From: Lysobacterales bacterium
GTDB taxonomy: Bacteria > Pseudomonadota > Gammaproteobacteria > Xanthomonadales > SZUA-36
Direction of reading: 5' to 3'
DNA: 64,000 nt
Assembly (NCBI GenBank): GCA_029859645.1
Contig: JAOUCS010000002.1
Span: 27,135-91,134, forward strand
Shown here: positions 51,544-60,407 of the stretch, in pieces
How positions within the stretch are numbered: position 1 is the first letter of the stretch
Layout: every line of letters starts with the position of its first letter
Program-made: the position numbers and the translations under genes
Notes under the pieces: generated by a model
What the model saw: only the letters and a program-made list of their open reading frames with translations
Database searches by the model: none
What the model was told of the DNA's origin: nothing

Positions 51544-52493
51544 TCAGTCTTCAAGATATCCAGTCGGCTGCGCGAATCGTATATGCGCACATGCCACCCA
51601 CTCCGCAGTTCAACTGGCCCATGCTCAGTGACCGGCTGGGCGCAGAGGTCTACGTCAAGCACGAAAATCAGACCCCGGTGGGGGCTTTTAAAATCCGTGG
51701 TGGATTGGTGTATTTTTCCCACCTTGCGAAATCAGATAGCAAGCCGGCGGGCGTTATCAGCGCAACCCGCGGAAACCATGGGCAATCGGTGGGGTATGCC
51801 GCGCGTCTGCACGGTATTCCCTGCACGGTGGTCGTACCTCATGGCAACAGCGCCGAGAAAAATGCAGCCATGCAGGCCCTGGGTGTTGAGCTGATAGAAC
51901 ATGGCGAGGATTTCCAGGAATCGCTTGAGTATGCAAGGGAACTGGCCGGGGAGCGTTCCCTGCACATGGTTTCTTCCTTCCACCCGCTGCTGGTCGCCGG
52001 CGTGGCTACCTATGCGCTTGAACTTTTCCAGGCGGTGGACGGAATCGATACAGTCTACGTTCCGATCGGGCTGGGTTCGGGCATTTGTGGCGTGATATCG
52101 GCGCGGGATGCGCTGGGGCTCAACACTTCCGTCGTCGGGGTGGTTTCGGCCCATGCAACGGCTTACTCCGAATCCTTCAGGAAGGGGCAGCTGGTGGAGT
52201 CCCCGGTCAGTACCATCCTGGCCGACGGCATGGCCTGCCGCACCCCGCAAGCTGACGCGCTGGAAATAATCAACCGGTCAGTCGAACGGATCGTCGAAGT
52301 CAGTGATACGGAAGTGGCGGCCGCCATGCGGACGATGTTCGAATGTACCCATAACACCTGCGAGGGTGCGGGTGCCGCTGCGCTGGCCGCGGCAAAGCAG
52401 GAACGATCCAGCAATACCGGCCGTAGAGTTGCCATTGTCGCATCAGGCGGTAATGTTGATCGGGACATCTTTGCCAGGGTGCTTGAATCATGA
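51540..52493 (+). CDS. PLP-dependent threonine dehydratase-like enzyme
   Basis: A 317-residue fold-type II PLP enzyme without an ACT domain. The PLP lysine is in GAFKIRG, the phosphate-binding loop is GLGSGI, and ATRGNHGQSVGYAA contacts the substrate carboxylate. This matches short catabolic threonine/serine dehydratases; related ectoine-pathway dehydratases look similar, so the amino acid substrate is not certain. The GTG start overlaps the DUF1272 stop, and its own stop overlaps the ATG of the second atpC by four bases. Confidence 0.85.
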   Translation: MISLQDIQSAARIVYAHMPPTPQFNWPMLSDRLGAEVYVKHENQTPVGAFKIRGGLVYFSHLAKSDSKPAGVISATRGNHGQSVGYAARLHGIPCTVVVPHGNSAEKNAAMQALGVELIEHGEDFQESLEYARELAGERSLHMVSSFHPLLVAGVATYALELFQAVDGIDTVYVPIGLGSGICGVISARDALGLNTSVVGVVSAHATAYSESFRKGQLVESPVSTILADGMACRTPQADALEIINRSVERIVEVSDTEVAAAMRTMFECTHNTCEGAGAAALAAAKQERSSNTGRRVAIVASGGNVDRDIFARVLES

Positions 52494-52921
52494 GCAGTTC
52501 CATGCAGTGCGATATCGTATCCGCACAGGAATTGATTTTCACCGGTGATGCCACGATGGTCGTTGCCAGTGGCACAACCGGCGAACTGGGCATTGCGCCG
52601 GGGCATGCACCGCTGATGACCACATTGAAACCCGGTCCGGTGCGGGTGATCGGCACGGAAGGGGAAGAAACCGTGTTCTTTGCTGCGGGGGGCATCATGG
52701 AAGTAATGCCACACCTGGTGACCGTGTTAAGCGATTCCGCAATTCGGGCGGCAGACCTGGACGAGGCAGCTTCAAAACGCGCAAAAGAAGATGCGGAGCG
52801 CGAGCTTCAGGACAGGACAGCAAGCATGGAATTTACCGAAGCACAGGCCAAGCTGGCCAAGGCCCTTGCGCAATTACAGGCGATGGAACGGCTCCGCAAA
52901 AAAACAAAAATCAAACGCTGA
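52490..52921 (+). CDS. Second ATP synthase epsilon subunit, outside the atp operon
   Basis: A 143-residue protein about 60 percent identical by eye to the operon's AtpC. It keeps the beta sandwich ([42 protein letters not shown]) and both C-terminal helices (DLDEAASKRAKED and LAQLQAMERLRKK). There is no signal peptide or broken motif. It overlaps the dehydratase stop by four bases, and no other atp gene is near. It may replace or compete with AtpC under some condition, or be a recent duplicate. A lone epsilon copy is unusual. Confidence 0.93.
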   Translation: MSSSMQCDIVSAQELIFTGDATMVVASGTTGELGIAPGHAPLMTTLKPGPVRVIGTEGEETVFFAAGGIMEVMPHLVTVLSDSAIRAADLDEAASKRAKEDAERELQDRTASMEFTEAQAKLAKALAQLQAMERLRKKTKIKR

Positions 52922-52951
52922 AAATCACGATTTGGCCGACAGGAGCACAGG

Positions 52952-54346
52952 CTATTGATGAGTGCCTTGCATGATCTCAAGCCGGACTCTGCTGAGTGGT
53001 GCTTCCGGATCGAGTTCCATGACGCTTGCCCGCGGTACCAGGCCGAGCTGCGCATAGGTTTCATCAAGGTCCGGAAATTCCTTGGCAGGAACATGCTGGT
53101 CGTATAAATCCATAAAGATCGTATGGCCGGTCAACTGGTCGAGTTTCTTAAAGAGCTCGCGGGCTCTCCAAATGCGGCCGGCGTCCTTGCAACAGCCCTG
53201 AAGTGAGGCCAGGGCGGTATCCAGCGACTGGCTTCCGCCACTGACTGCTCTCAACTGGGTGTCCGCCTTGAGAAACATGGCAGCTCCGCTCCAGTAGACC
53301 CGCATGATCGCATCCCTGCCGTTACGGGTTGCCCACGCAAGGCTTTCCTGCCGGGTAGCACGCTTTCCCCGTTCGAAACCCGCATGCAGCTTCTGCCAGG
53401 CGGCAACCTCATCCAGCCGGCCGTCGCGACCGCGCAAAACATTCTGGTAGTAGGAGGCCAGTCCTTCCGACAACCACCGATCCCGGGAGGAAACCATCGG
53501 CAGCAACATGTGACTCAATTCATGGGTAGCGGTCCAGTCGCTTCGAAATTCCTCGAGTGAACGGGTTTCATCAACGAAGAACTCCGCGGCTACACCACCC
53601 CCGCGAATGACATGCGCCCATGGAACCGGCTCATTTTGTGGTCCGGTCGCAACCACCAGGATTTGTGGTTGTGATTGGGGAAACCGCCCTTCAATCGACG
53701 CGACACATTCGGCCGTTTCCTGGATCCAGTTCGCGAAAAGATCGCGCTGTATGTCGGTTACCTCGCCGATGACTGAAAGGCGTATTTGTGTGCCGGATAC
53801 GCTCAATTTCTGCACTGGAAACCGGCCAATCGCAATTCTCGATGACCAGGCGGCTGGCGTACTTTCCGGCCAGAAGATCGAACTTCCATCAGATGTGTGC
53901 TTCTTCCAGGGTGTTGACAGCGACATGCCTTCCGGAAGCTCAACCTCGACCCGGATCTTGCGCCGCTGGTTATCCCGCCAGAACCAGAGGTCCGCGTCTG
54001 TCAGCACCGCACCACCCACCTTTAATGCCAGGCGGTAGTCGTCCTCCGCCACGGCAGCGGCCAGGTCGATTCCCCATTTAAGACAGGAACCGTGCGGCAT
54101 ACCGGACAGCTTCAACTGTCCGGACCGGGAAACCGGCATGGGCATGCGCTCCGGGGTCTGAACAAACTCGGTGTATTGCCATGCATCATCATGACGGTGC
54201 AGGCTGCGCGGAGGTACGCCCTCGAAGCACGCTTTCACCGTGACTGAATTCAGGTCCGGTGAAAACTTCACCTGGTAGCGATCTTCCGCCTGCGCAGTAA
54301 GCGAAAGAATCAGTAAGCATAAGGCGGTCAATCTGGACATCTTCAT
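52952..54346 (-). CDS. Secreted gluzincin, peptidase MA-like
   Basis: A 464-residue protein with a signal peptide (about 1-19, ending LTAQAED). A beta-rich N-terminal region (about 20-190) is followed by a zinc protease domain: HELSH at residues 275-279 and the downstream acidic ligand in WLSEGLASYY (Glu294). This layout matches the peptidase MA family related to M1 and M61. It probably acts in the periplasm; substrate unknown. The start at 54346 begins directly at the signal peptide; a longer open frame upstream is not supported. It is divergent from the DUF4124 gene. Confidence 0.8.
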   Translation of the reverse strand: MKMSRLTALCLLILSLTAQAEDRYQVKFSPDLNSVTVKACFEGVPPRSLHRHDDAWQYTEFVQTPERMPMPVSRSGQLKLSGMPHGSCLKWGIDLAAAVAEDDYRLALKVGGAVLTDADLWFWRDNQRRKIRVEVELPEGMSLSTPWKKHTSDGSSIFWPESTPAAWSSRIAIGRFPVQKLSVSGTQIRLSVIGEVTDIQRDLFANWIQETAECVASIEGRFPQSQPQILVVATGPQNEPVPWAHVIRGGGVAAEFFVDETRSLEEFRSDWTATHELSHMLLPMVSSRDRWLSEGLASYYQNVLRGRDGRLDEVAAWQKLHAGFERGKRATRQESLAWATRNGRDAIMRVYWSGAAMFLKADTQLRAVSGGSQSLDTALASLQGCCKDAGRIWRARELFKKLDQLTGHTIFMDLYDQHVPAKEFPDLDETYAQLGLVPRASVMELDPEAPLSRVRLEIMQGTHQ

Positions 54347-54437
54347 TAAAGACCGACCTGCCGGTGATTTTCTGACAAATGCAGTGTGGTGGTATGATGA
54401 TTTGTACAGTCGGTTGATGATGAGGACGGGAAAGCGC

Positions 54438-54896
54438 ATGAAAAGAACTTTAACGTATGGGCTCGTGGTCGTGCTTTTTGGCGCTCTGCTGGCAGCGTCT
54501 GCATCCGCGCAGGAGCGGAAGATGTACAGTTGGACCGACGAAAATGGCACGGTTCATTTCAGCGAGACCCGGCCAGAGGGTCAGGATGTAAAAGAACAAT
54601 CCCTGCCCCAGGCTGACCCGGCACCCAGCAGTAATCCCTATGCCGACGTCGATTCCGGGCCTTCATACGCAGACCAAAGGCGTGAAGAGATTCGTAAGAA
54701 TAACGAAGAGGCACAGGTAAACAACGCCATGACGGAAGTGCAGTGTGCGGCTTGGCAGGCTGAAGTGGAGCGCCTGGAACCCAACCGCCGCGTATTTTTT
54801 ACCAACGATCAAGGCGAAACGGAACGCATGGATGACGTGGAACGGACCAACAGGGTAGCCGAGCTCAAGTCTCAAATTGCGAAAAACTGCAAGTAG
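54438..54896 (+). CDS. DUF4124 domain secreted protein
   Basis: A 152-residue protein with a signal peptide (about 1-24, ending ASASAQE) and a short DUF4124 module directly after it: MYSWTDENGTVHFSETRPEG. The rest is charged, with two cysteines in the C-terminal half and a predicted coiled stretch from about residue 80. The function of the family is unknown. Start 54438 has GAGG upstream; the earlier open frame overlaps the promoter gap. Confidence 0.82.
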   Translation: MKRTLTYGLVVVLFGALLAASASAQERKMYSWTDENGTVHFSETRPEGQDVKEQSLPQADPAPSSNPYADVDSGPSYADQRREEIRKNNEEAQVNNAMTEVQCAAWQAEVERLEPNRRVFFTNDQGETERMDDVERTNRVAELKSQIAKNCK

Positions 54897-54932
54897 CGGG
54901 TCTCAAGACGATTCAGTAGAGTTCGCTGATTC

Positions 54933-55301
54933 GTGAATCTTTTTCGTTGGTTCGGGTTTGTGTTCCTCGGGCTGGGCACTCTCGGCATCGTTTTACCGTT
55001 ACTGCCGACAACACCCTTCGTGCTTTTGTCAGCGGCTTGTTTTGCCCGTTCCTCTGAACGCTGGCACCGCTGGTTGCTGGCCAATGAAACCTTTGGTCCC
55101 ATGATCCGGAACTGGGAAGAGCATCGCTGCATCAGCTGCCGGGTGAAAATCATCAGTATCCTGACAATGGTCCTGGTCGGAGGATACTCGGTTCTTTTTG
55201 CTGTCGAACATGTCGGTCTGAAGATCGCCGGTGGCGTCTTGTTGCTGATTGGGTTCTCCTTCATTCTGCTTATCAGGACCTGTAATGGAAAAACCGGATG
55301 A
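54933..55301 (+). CDS. DUF454 (YbaN-like) membrane protein
   Basis: A 122-residue membrane protein with three to four helices. The DUF454 hallmark GTLGIVLPLLPTTPFVLLSAACFARSS is at residues 15-41 (quoted in part: LPLLPTTPF), followed by a cytoplasmic loop with WHRWLL and FGPMIRNWEEHRC. The start is GTG. The family has no firm function. It is followed by 130 bases without a gene before the transporter-like protein. Confidence 0.85.
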   Translation: MNLFRWFGFVFLGLGTLGIVLPLLPTTPFVLLSAACFARSSERWHRWLLANETFGPMIRNWEEHRCISCRVKIISILTMVLVGGYSVLFAVEHVGLKIAGGVLLLIGFSFILLIRTCNGKTG

Positions 55302-55431
55302 ACGCCGGTTTCGAGGTAACAATCGCTCCGCTCAAGGAGTAATCCGGCGGAAATTGATCGAGATCGTTGCATGAATTCGCGCCTGCAGGTGAAATGGGGG
55401 CCCTGATCAACGTTTTAACTGCAAACGCCGC

Positions 55432-56160
55432 ATGACGCCAGAGATCCAAGTTCTTGTTCTTACCGCCGCCGCAATAGCGTTTGTGCATACGATTCTTGGT
55501 CCTGATCATTACCTTCCTTTCGTGGCAATGGCCAAGGCCCGTGGCTGGAGTCTGCAGAAAACCGTCCGGGTAACACTTATCTGCGGCATAGGCCACCTGG
55601 GGGGCTCGGTGTTGCTGGGTTTTGTGGGAATCATGCTGGGTGTGCAGCTCGCATCGTTGGAATGGCTGGAAAGCATGCGGGGTAACGTGGCTGCATGGTT
55701 GCTGATCGGATTTGGACTGGCGTACCTCGCCTGGGGCCTGGGCCAGGCTTATAAAAACAAGCCACACTCGCACTGGCACAGCCATGGAGGGGTCACTCAC
55801 GAGCATAAACACAGCCATCACCGCGACCATGCCCACGTACATGATCAACAAGCACATGACCAAAGGGAGCGACCGCGGTCGGTGACACCCTGGCTGATTT
55901 TCATTATCTTCGTGCTGGGCCCCTGCGAACCGCTGATTCCATTGCTGATGTATCCAGCGGCACGGGAGAGCCTGGCTGGTGTTTTGATGGTCGCCACGGT
56001 CTTCGGCCTGGTGACGGTGGTTACCATGACCCTGGTAGTAGCCTTGGCCGTTGCGGGGCTGGGAGCGATCCGGCTGAATCGCTTCGAGCGATTTGGACAC
56101 GCGATGGCGGGCTCTGCGATCCTGGCCTGCGGCCTGGCCATTGCTGTTCTTGGTATCTAG
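55432..56160 (+). CDS. NicO/UreH-like membrane transporter with His-rich loop
   Basis: A 242-residue protein with about six helices. The first helix carries HTILGPDHYLPF, comparable to the HAxGPDH motif of nickel/cobalt transporters. A cytoplasmic or periplasmic loop (about residues 112-143) holds sixteen His among Asp and Glu, followed by a conserved GPCEPLIPL motif. Such proteins move Ni or Co; the direction is not determinable. It stands alone, with a phosphatase gene four bases downstream on the same strand. Confidence 0.7.
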   Translation: MTPEIQVLVLTAAAIAFVHTILGPDHYLPFVAMAKARGWSLQKTVRVTLICGIGHLGGSVLLGFVGIMLGVQLASLEWLESMRGNVAAWLLIGFGLAYLAWGLGQAYKNKPHSHWHSHGGVTHEHKHSHHRDHAHVHDQQAHDQRERPRSVTPWLIFIIFVLGPCEPLIPLLMYPAARESLAGVLMVATVFGLVTVVTMTLVVALAVAGLGAIRLNRFERFGHAMAGSAILACGLAIAVLGI

Positions 56161-56163
56161 CAA

Positions 56164-56703
56164 ATGATGAAGCTATGGCTCATAGCGCTGTCCCTGCTGA
56201 TCCTCGCCATGCCCGTGATGGCAAAGGATTACAGCAGTGAAGAAATATTCTCCATCTACCTCGTCCGCCATGCCGAGAAAAGATCAGACCCTATTGATCC
56301 GGGAAATCCAGGGCTGTCCGAATGTGGTCAATTGAGGGCGAAGAGACTCGCTGGCATCCTGGCCGATGCAAACATTGAAATCGTTTACAGCACCGACTAT
56401 TCCAGGACGCTCGCCACGGCTCGTCCAAGCGCTGAAACGTTTTCGCTGGGAATTGAGTTGTATGATCCGCAAAAGCTTTCGGAATTTGCCCGGCTCTTGA
56501 CCAGCAAGCACCAGGATGCGCTGGTTGTTGGTCACAGTAATACCACGGGTATCCTGGCGGGTCTGCTCACAGGTGGCGAACAGGAAGAGTTCGATGAAGA
56601 TATCTATGACAGGCTTTACCAGGTCGTCATAAGCGGTAAGCGGTCCCGGATGATCCTGTTACACCAGGCCTTTCATTGCGAAAGTCGGGTCGCCAGCCAC
56701 TGA
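56164..56703 (+). CDS. Secreted histidine phosphatase family protein
   Basis: A 179-residue protein with a signal peptide (about 1-20, ending PVMAK) and the phosphohistidine motif LVRHAEK, followed by a second catalytic region VVGHSNTTG. This is the phosphoglycerate mutase-like superfamily. Mature size suggests a periplasmic phosphatase; the substrate is unknown. The last 31 bases overlap the end of the convergent hydrolase gene in the opposite strand. Confidence 0.82.
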   Translation: MMKLWLIALSLLILAMPVMAKDYSSEEIFSIYLVRHAEKRSDPIDPGNPGLSECGQLRAKRLAGILADANIEIVYSTDYSRTLATARPSAETFSLGIELYDPQKLSEFARLLTSKHQDALVVGHSNTTGILAGLLTGGEQEEFDEDIYDRLYQVVISGKRSRMILLHQAFHCESRVASH

Positions 56704-57533
56704 AGAGTTTTACTTCTGACCTGGTCTTTCTCGGGTTCATTGAACATCTCGTGGTATAAATCCTCCCACAAAACATATTCGACCAGCCCGTCCGGCGTGA
56801 GCTGGACCCAACGGGCTGCCGCGCCGGGATCAACCAGGCGATCTGCGCCGGATTGCATCACCAGCATCGGGATCTGAAGCGCAGAGGCTTCATTGTGGGC
56901 CTTTTTCATCGACCTGATGATCTCGCTGTACCAGCGGGTGGATACTTTCTGCGAGACCAACGGATCATCAGCATAAGCTTTCACCACAGCAGCGTCGCGT
57001 GAAATGGCCTGGGAATCGAGCTCGCTATCCACCAGCATGCGTGGTGCGACACGGGAAAGAATGCTAACCATCAGCTTCAGGTATAGGGGTGGTTTGAATT
57101 CGGGATGTGTTCCCAGGGCGGGTGACGAAATGATGGCTCCCTGCAGTGACTGAGGGTTCTGCAGCGCGTACAGAATGGTGATCAGTCCGCCCATGGAATG
57201 GCCCAGGCAGTAAAGGGGCAAATCGGGATGCCTCGATTTTGCAAGCCCGAGCAGGGCTTCCACGTCCAGCAGAAAATCCGAGAAGCGGTTCACATGAACT
57301 CGCCCGGCGCCCGGCATATCGGGACTCAGGCCGTGAGACCGCAAATCGCAGGTGTACACAGCCCAGCCATGATCAACAAAAAATGTCGCCGTGTCCCGGT
57401 AGCGGCCACCATGTTCGGCAAGCCCATGGATGACCATCATGACACCCTCGGGTACTTCTGGAATCCACGACTGCCAGACCAGGTCCAGTTTATCGCTGGT
57501 GATGACGCGGCCGCTGAAATGCTTGGTGGTCAA
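56673..57533 (-). CDS. Alpha/beta hydrolase, monoacylglycerol lipase-like
   Basis: A 286-residue serine hydrolase. VIHGLAEHGGRY forms the oxyanion-side motif, LGHSMGG around residue 112 holds the nucleophile, and MQSGADRLVDP and LYHEMFNEPEK supply the Asp and His. The pattern matches monoacylglycerol lipases and lysophospholipases. No signal peptide. Four bases separate its start from the stop of glpK upstream, so it reads with the glycerol kinase gene: together they could release and phosphorylate glycerol. Confidence 0.87.
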   Translation of the reverse strand: MTTKHFSGRVITSDKLDLVWQSWIPEVPEGVMMVIHGLAEHGGRYRDTATFFVDHGWAVYTCDLRSHGLSPDMPGAGRVHVNRFSDFLLDVEALLGLAKSRHPDLPLYCLGHSMGGLITILYALQNPQSLQGAIISSPALGTHPEFKPPLYLKLMVSILSRVAPRMLVDSELDSQAISRDAAVVKAYADDPLVSQKVSTRWYSEIIRSMKKAHNEASALQIPMLVMQSGADRLVDPGAAARWVQLTPDGLVEYVLWEDLYHEMFNEPEKDQVRSKTLQWLATRLSQ

Positions 57534-57537
57534 CGGG

Positions 57538-59046
57538 TCAATCTTCCGGTTTACTGCGAATACGGTTCACGGCCTTGTGCCATCCCTCACACAGCGCCGT
57601 GCGTTGCGCCACATCCATTTGTGGTTCGAATCGACAGTCGGTTCGGCGGATCTGGTCCAGTTCGGACGGGCTGCTCCACGTACCTACGGTGAGTCCTGCC
57701 AGGTACGCGCTGCCGGCCGCGGTGGTTTCCACCAACTTCGGGCGGTCAACAGTTACATCGAGAATATCCGCCTGGAATTGCATCAGGAAATCATTTTTTG
57801 AAGCGCCGCCATCAACCCGGAGTTCATTCAGTTCGATCCTGGAATCCAGTTGCATCACCTCGGCGATATCCAGCGACTGGTAGGCGATGGATTCCAGCAC
57901 GGCACGGGCCAGGTGCGCACGCCCCGATCCCCGCGTCAGCCCCAGCAACGCGCCACGGGCATTCATGTCCCAGTGGGGTGCTCCCAACCCGGCAAAAGCC
58001 GGCACCAGGTAAACACCATCATTTCCATCAATGGAACGGGCCAGCGCTTCCGTTTCATTCACGTCCTGGATGATCTGCAGTTCATCCCTCAGCCACTGGA
58101 CCGCAGCGCCGGCGATGAAGATCGAGCCTTCCAGGGCGTAGGCGGGTGCACCCTGGGCATCGCAACAGATCGTGGTCAGCAGCCCGTTTCGGCTGATCGG
58201 GTGTTGCAGGCCCATGTTCATCAGCATGAAACAGCCGGTGCCATAGGTGTTCTTGGCCTGGCCCGGTTCCCAGCAACCCTGGCCAAAAAGCGCGGCCTGT
58301 TGGTCTCCTGCTATGCCGGCTATCGGGATGCCGGGAGGCACGCCTTCGAGATGTCCGGTTTCGCCGAAAATACTGGCGCTGGACTGAACTTCGGGGAGCA
58401 TTTGGAGTGGAATATCCAGGATGGAGCACAACTCCTCGTCCCAGCCCTGTTCGTGAATATTGTAGAGCAGCGTGCGTGAAGCGTTGGTTGGATCAGTACG
58501 GTGCAGTGCGCCTTCTTTGGCACAGCCTCCCGTCATTTTCCATAACAGCCAACTGTCGATGGTGCCGAACTCGAGCCTGCCGTCTTGTGCCCTTTCCTGA
58601 AATTCGGGGTTCTGGTCCAGGATCCACCGAATCTTGGTGCCGGAAAAGTATGGGTCCACCAGCAATCCGGTTTTTTCCCGGATGAGCGGCTCCACGCCAT
58701 CGGCTTTCAGTCGCTGGCAGATATCGGCACTCTGGCGGCTTTGCCAGACGACGGCCCGGTGCACGGGTTCTCCCGTGTCCCGATCCCAGACGACCGCGGT
58801 TTCGCGCTGATTGGTGATACCGATCGCTGACAGGTCTTTTCTGCCTATTCCGGAAGCGGTAAGGGCTTGGGCCATGACTTTTCGGCTTACCTGCCAGATT
58901 TCTTCAGGATCATGTTCAACCCAACCCGGGTTTGGATAAAACTGGGTGAATTCACTGTAGGCACGGCCGAGGATTTCACCTTGCTGTGAGAACACCAGGG
59001 CAGTGGACCCTGTGGTTCCCTGATCGATGGCAAGAATGGCGGTCAT
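57538..59046 (-). CDS. glpK: Glycerol kinase
   Basis: A 502-residue FGGY kinase phosphorylating glycerol. The N-terminal LAIDQGTTGSTALVF, the catalytic RTDPTNASRT, GIAGDQQAALFGQ and RVDGGASKNDFLMQFQADI are intact. The length equals the E. coli enzyme. It is divergent from the flavin monooxygenase gene 27 bases away. The usual neighbours glpF and glpD are absent; a lipase-like gene follows instead. Confidence 0.97.
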   Translation of the reverse strand: MTAILAIDQGTTGSTALVFSQQGEILGRAYSEFTQFYPNPGWVEHDPEEIWQVSRKVMAQALTASGIGRKDLSAIGITNQRETAVVWDRDTGEPVHRAVVWQSRQSADICQRLKADGVEPLIREKTGLLVDPYFSGTKIRWILDQNPEFQERAQDGRLEFGTIDSWLLWKMTGGCAKEGALHRTDPTNASRTLLYNIHEQGWDEELCSILDIPLQMLPEVQSSASIFGETGHLEGVPPGIPIAGIAGDQQAALFGQGCWEPGQAKNTYGTGCFMLMNMGLQHPISRNGLLTTICCDAQGAPAYALEGSIFIAGAAVQWLRDELQIIQDVNETEALARSIDGNDGVYLVPAFAGLGAPHWDMNARGALLGLTRGSGRAHLARAVLESIAYQSLDIAEVMQLDSRIELNELRVDGGASKNDFLMQFQADILDVTVDRPKLVETTAAGSAYLAGLTVGTWSSPSELDQIRRTDCRFEPQMDVAQRTALCEGWHKAVNRIRSKPED

Positions 59047-59073
59047 GGAAGAAGTATACTCGTACCCAATCCG

Positions 59074-60303
59074 ATGACACTATCTGTTAAAAGCGAAAAC
59101 CGTACAATTCAACGCCACCCACCCATTGTGATTGCAGGGGCGGGGCCGGTAGGGCTGTACGCCGCGGTCCTGCTGGTCAATGCAGGTCACAGGGTCATCG
59201 TGCTGGAAAAGAACCACGACTTGCCGCTGGATATGCGGGCATCGACTTTCCACCCTTCCACCCTCGACCTGCTGGGCGCTTGCGGCTTGGCTGACCCGCT
59301 GATTTTTCGTGGCTCCATAATGCAAGGCTGGCAGTACATGATCCATGGAACCAAGAATCATGCGGTTTTTGACCTGGAATGCATTCGTGATGCCACTGAT
59401 CATCCCTTTCGCCTGATCTGCGAGCAATATCATTTCAGCAACCTTGCCGTGGAGCAGCTGGTCAGAAATCCCCTGTTCGAGATCCGGTTTGGCCATGAGA
59501 TCGTGAGCCTGGAGAACCGGCAGGACCGAGCACTTCTTCGCCTGCAGACCTCCACCGGAGAACAGGAAATTGAAACACCATGGTTGATTGCGGCGGACGG
59601 GGGTCACAGCACGGTGCGCGGGCAACTGGGTTTGTCCTTCGAACACCAATCGCCGCCCGTCACTTCCATTAGCCTGGTTTTGAATCACCCCTTTGAGAAC
59701 GATGTCCCGGGTATTCTGGGTGTAAATTTTGTCTGGACCCAAAACGGTTTCTACAGCCTCAGGCAAATTCGGGACTTATGGCGATTCTCCTATCAGCCTG
59801 ATCCGGACCTTCCGATCGGGGAAGCTGTCTCCGAGGCCGCCACGCAATCCTATCTGCAGGCTCTCTTTCCGAGCCTGGAGCCCTATGAGATACAGCATCG
59901 CCTTCACTACACGATACAGCCGGGCTGCCTCTCTTCATTCAGGCAGGGCCGGGTACTGTTCGCCGGTGACGCAGCACACCTTGAAAGCCCCGCAGGCGGC
60001 CTGGGTATGAACTCGGGCATGCACGATGCCCATTGCCTGGTCGAACACCTGCTGCCGGTGCTGGACGGGGCGGATGATGACTTGCTGGATCGCTATTCCC
60101 GAAGACGACGCACGATTGCTATTGAAGAAGTGCAGAGACTGTCGGCCAGGGAAGAGCGGTGGAGGCGTGAAACCAGCCCGGTTAAACGTGCGGCGATCTG
60201 GCAGGAACTCCTCGAGATTGTCAGCGATGACGCCAAAACCCGCGAATTTCTTCTCGACTTATCATTGATCCGGTCTCGTCAACGGGAAGCGGATATCGAT
60301 TGA
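59074..60303 (+). CDS. FAD-dependent aromatic-ring monooxygenase family protein
   Basis: A 409-residue flavoprotein of the UbiH/phenol hydroxylase superfamily. The dinucleotide fold GAGPVGLYAA is at the N terminus (residues 22-31), and the second FAD motif GRVLFAGDAAHLESPAGGLGMN lies near residues 290-310 (key part GDAAHLESPAG). ADGGHSTVRGQLG is the mid-protein DG motif. The family hydroxylates phenols or quinone precursors; this member has no clear orthologue that I recognise. It stands alone beside glpK. Confidence 0.82.
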   Translation: MTLSVKSENRTIQRHPPIVIAGAGPVGLYAAVLLVNAGHRVIVLEKNHDLPLDMRASTFHPSTLDLLGACGLADPLIFRGSIMQGWQYMIHGTKNHAVFDLECIRDATDHPFRLICEQYHFSNLAVEQLVRNPLFEIRFGHEIVSLENRQDRALLRLQTSTGEQEIETPWLIAADGGHSTVRGQLGLSFEHQSPPVTSISLVLNHPFENDVPGILGVNFVWTQNGFYSLRQIRDLWRFSYQPDPDLPIGEAVSEAATQSYLQALFPSLEPYEIQHRLHYTIQPGCLSSFRQGRVLFAGDAAHLESPAGGLGMNSGMHDAHCLVEHLLPVLDGADDDLLDRYSRRRRTIAIEEVQRLSAREERWRRETSPVKRAAIWQELLEIVSDDAKTREFLLDLSLIRSRQREADID

Positions 60304-60407
60304 TGGCATTGTCTGACTCGCGCAGGTTTCTCTTGATAAACATCATTGCGCAGACCTGCGTAAACTCGTGAAAATGCTTCGGTAATCGGTAAAACCGGAG
60401 ATTCAAA

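Noticed and set aside
54347..54550. N-terminal extension of the zincin gene
   Set aside because: It would place 68 residues before a clear signal peptide and overlaps the start of the divergent DUF4124 gene.
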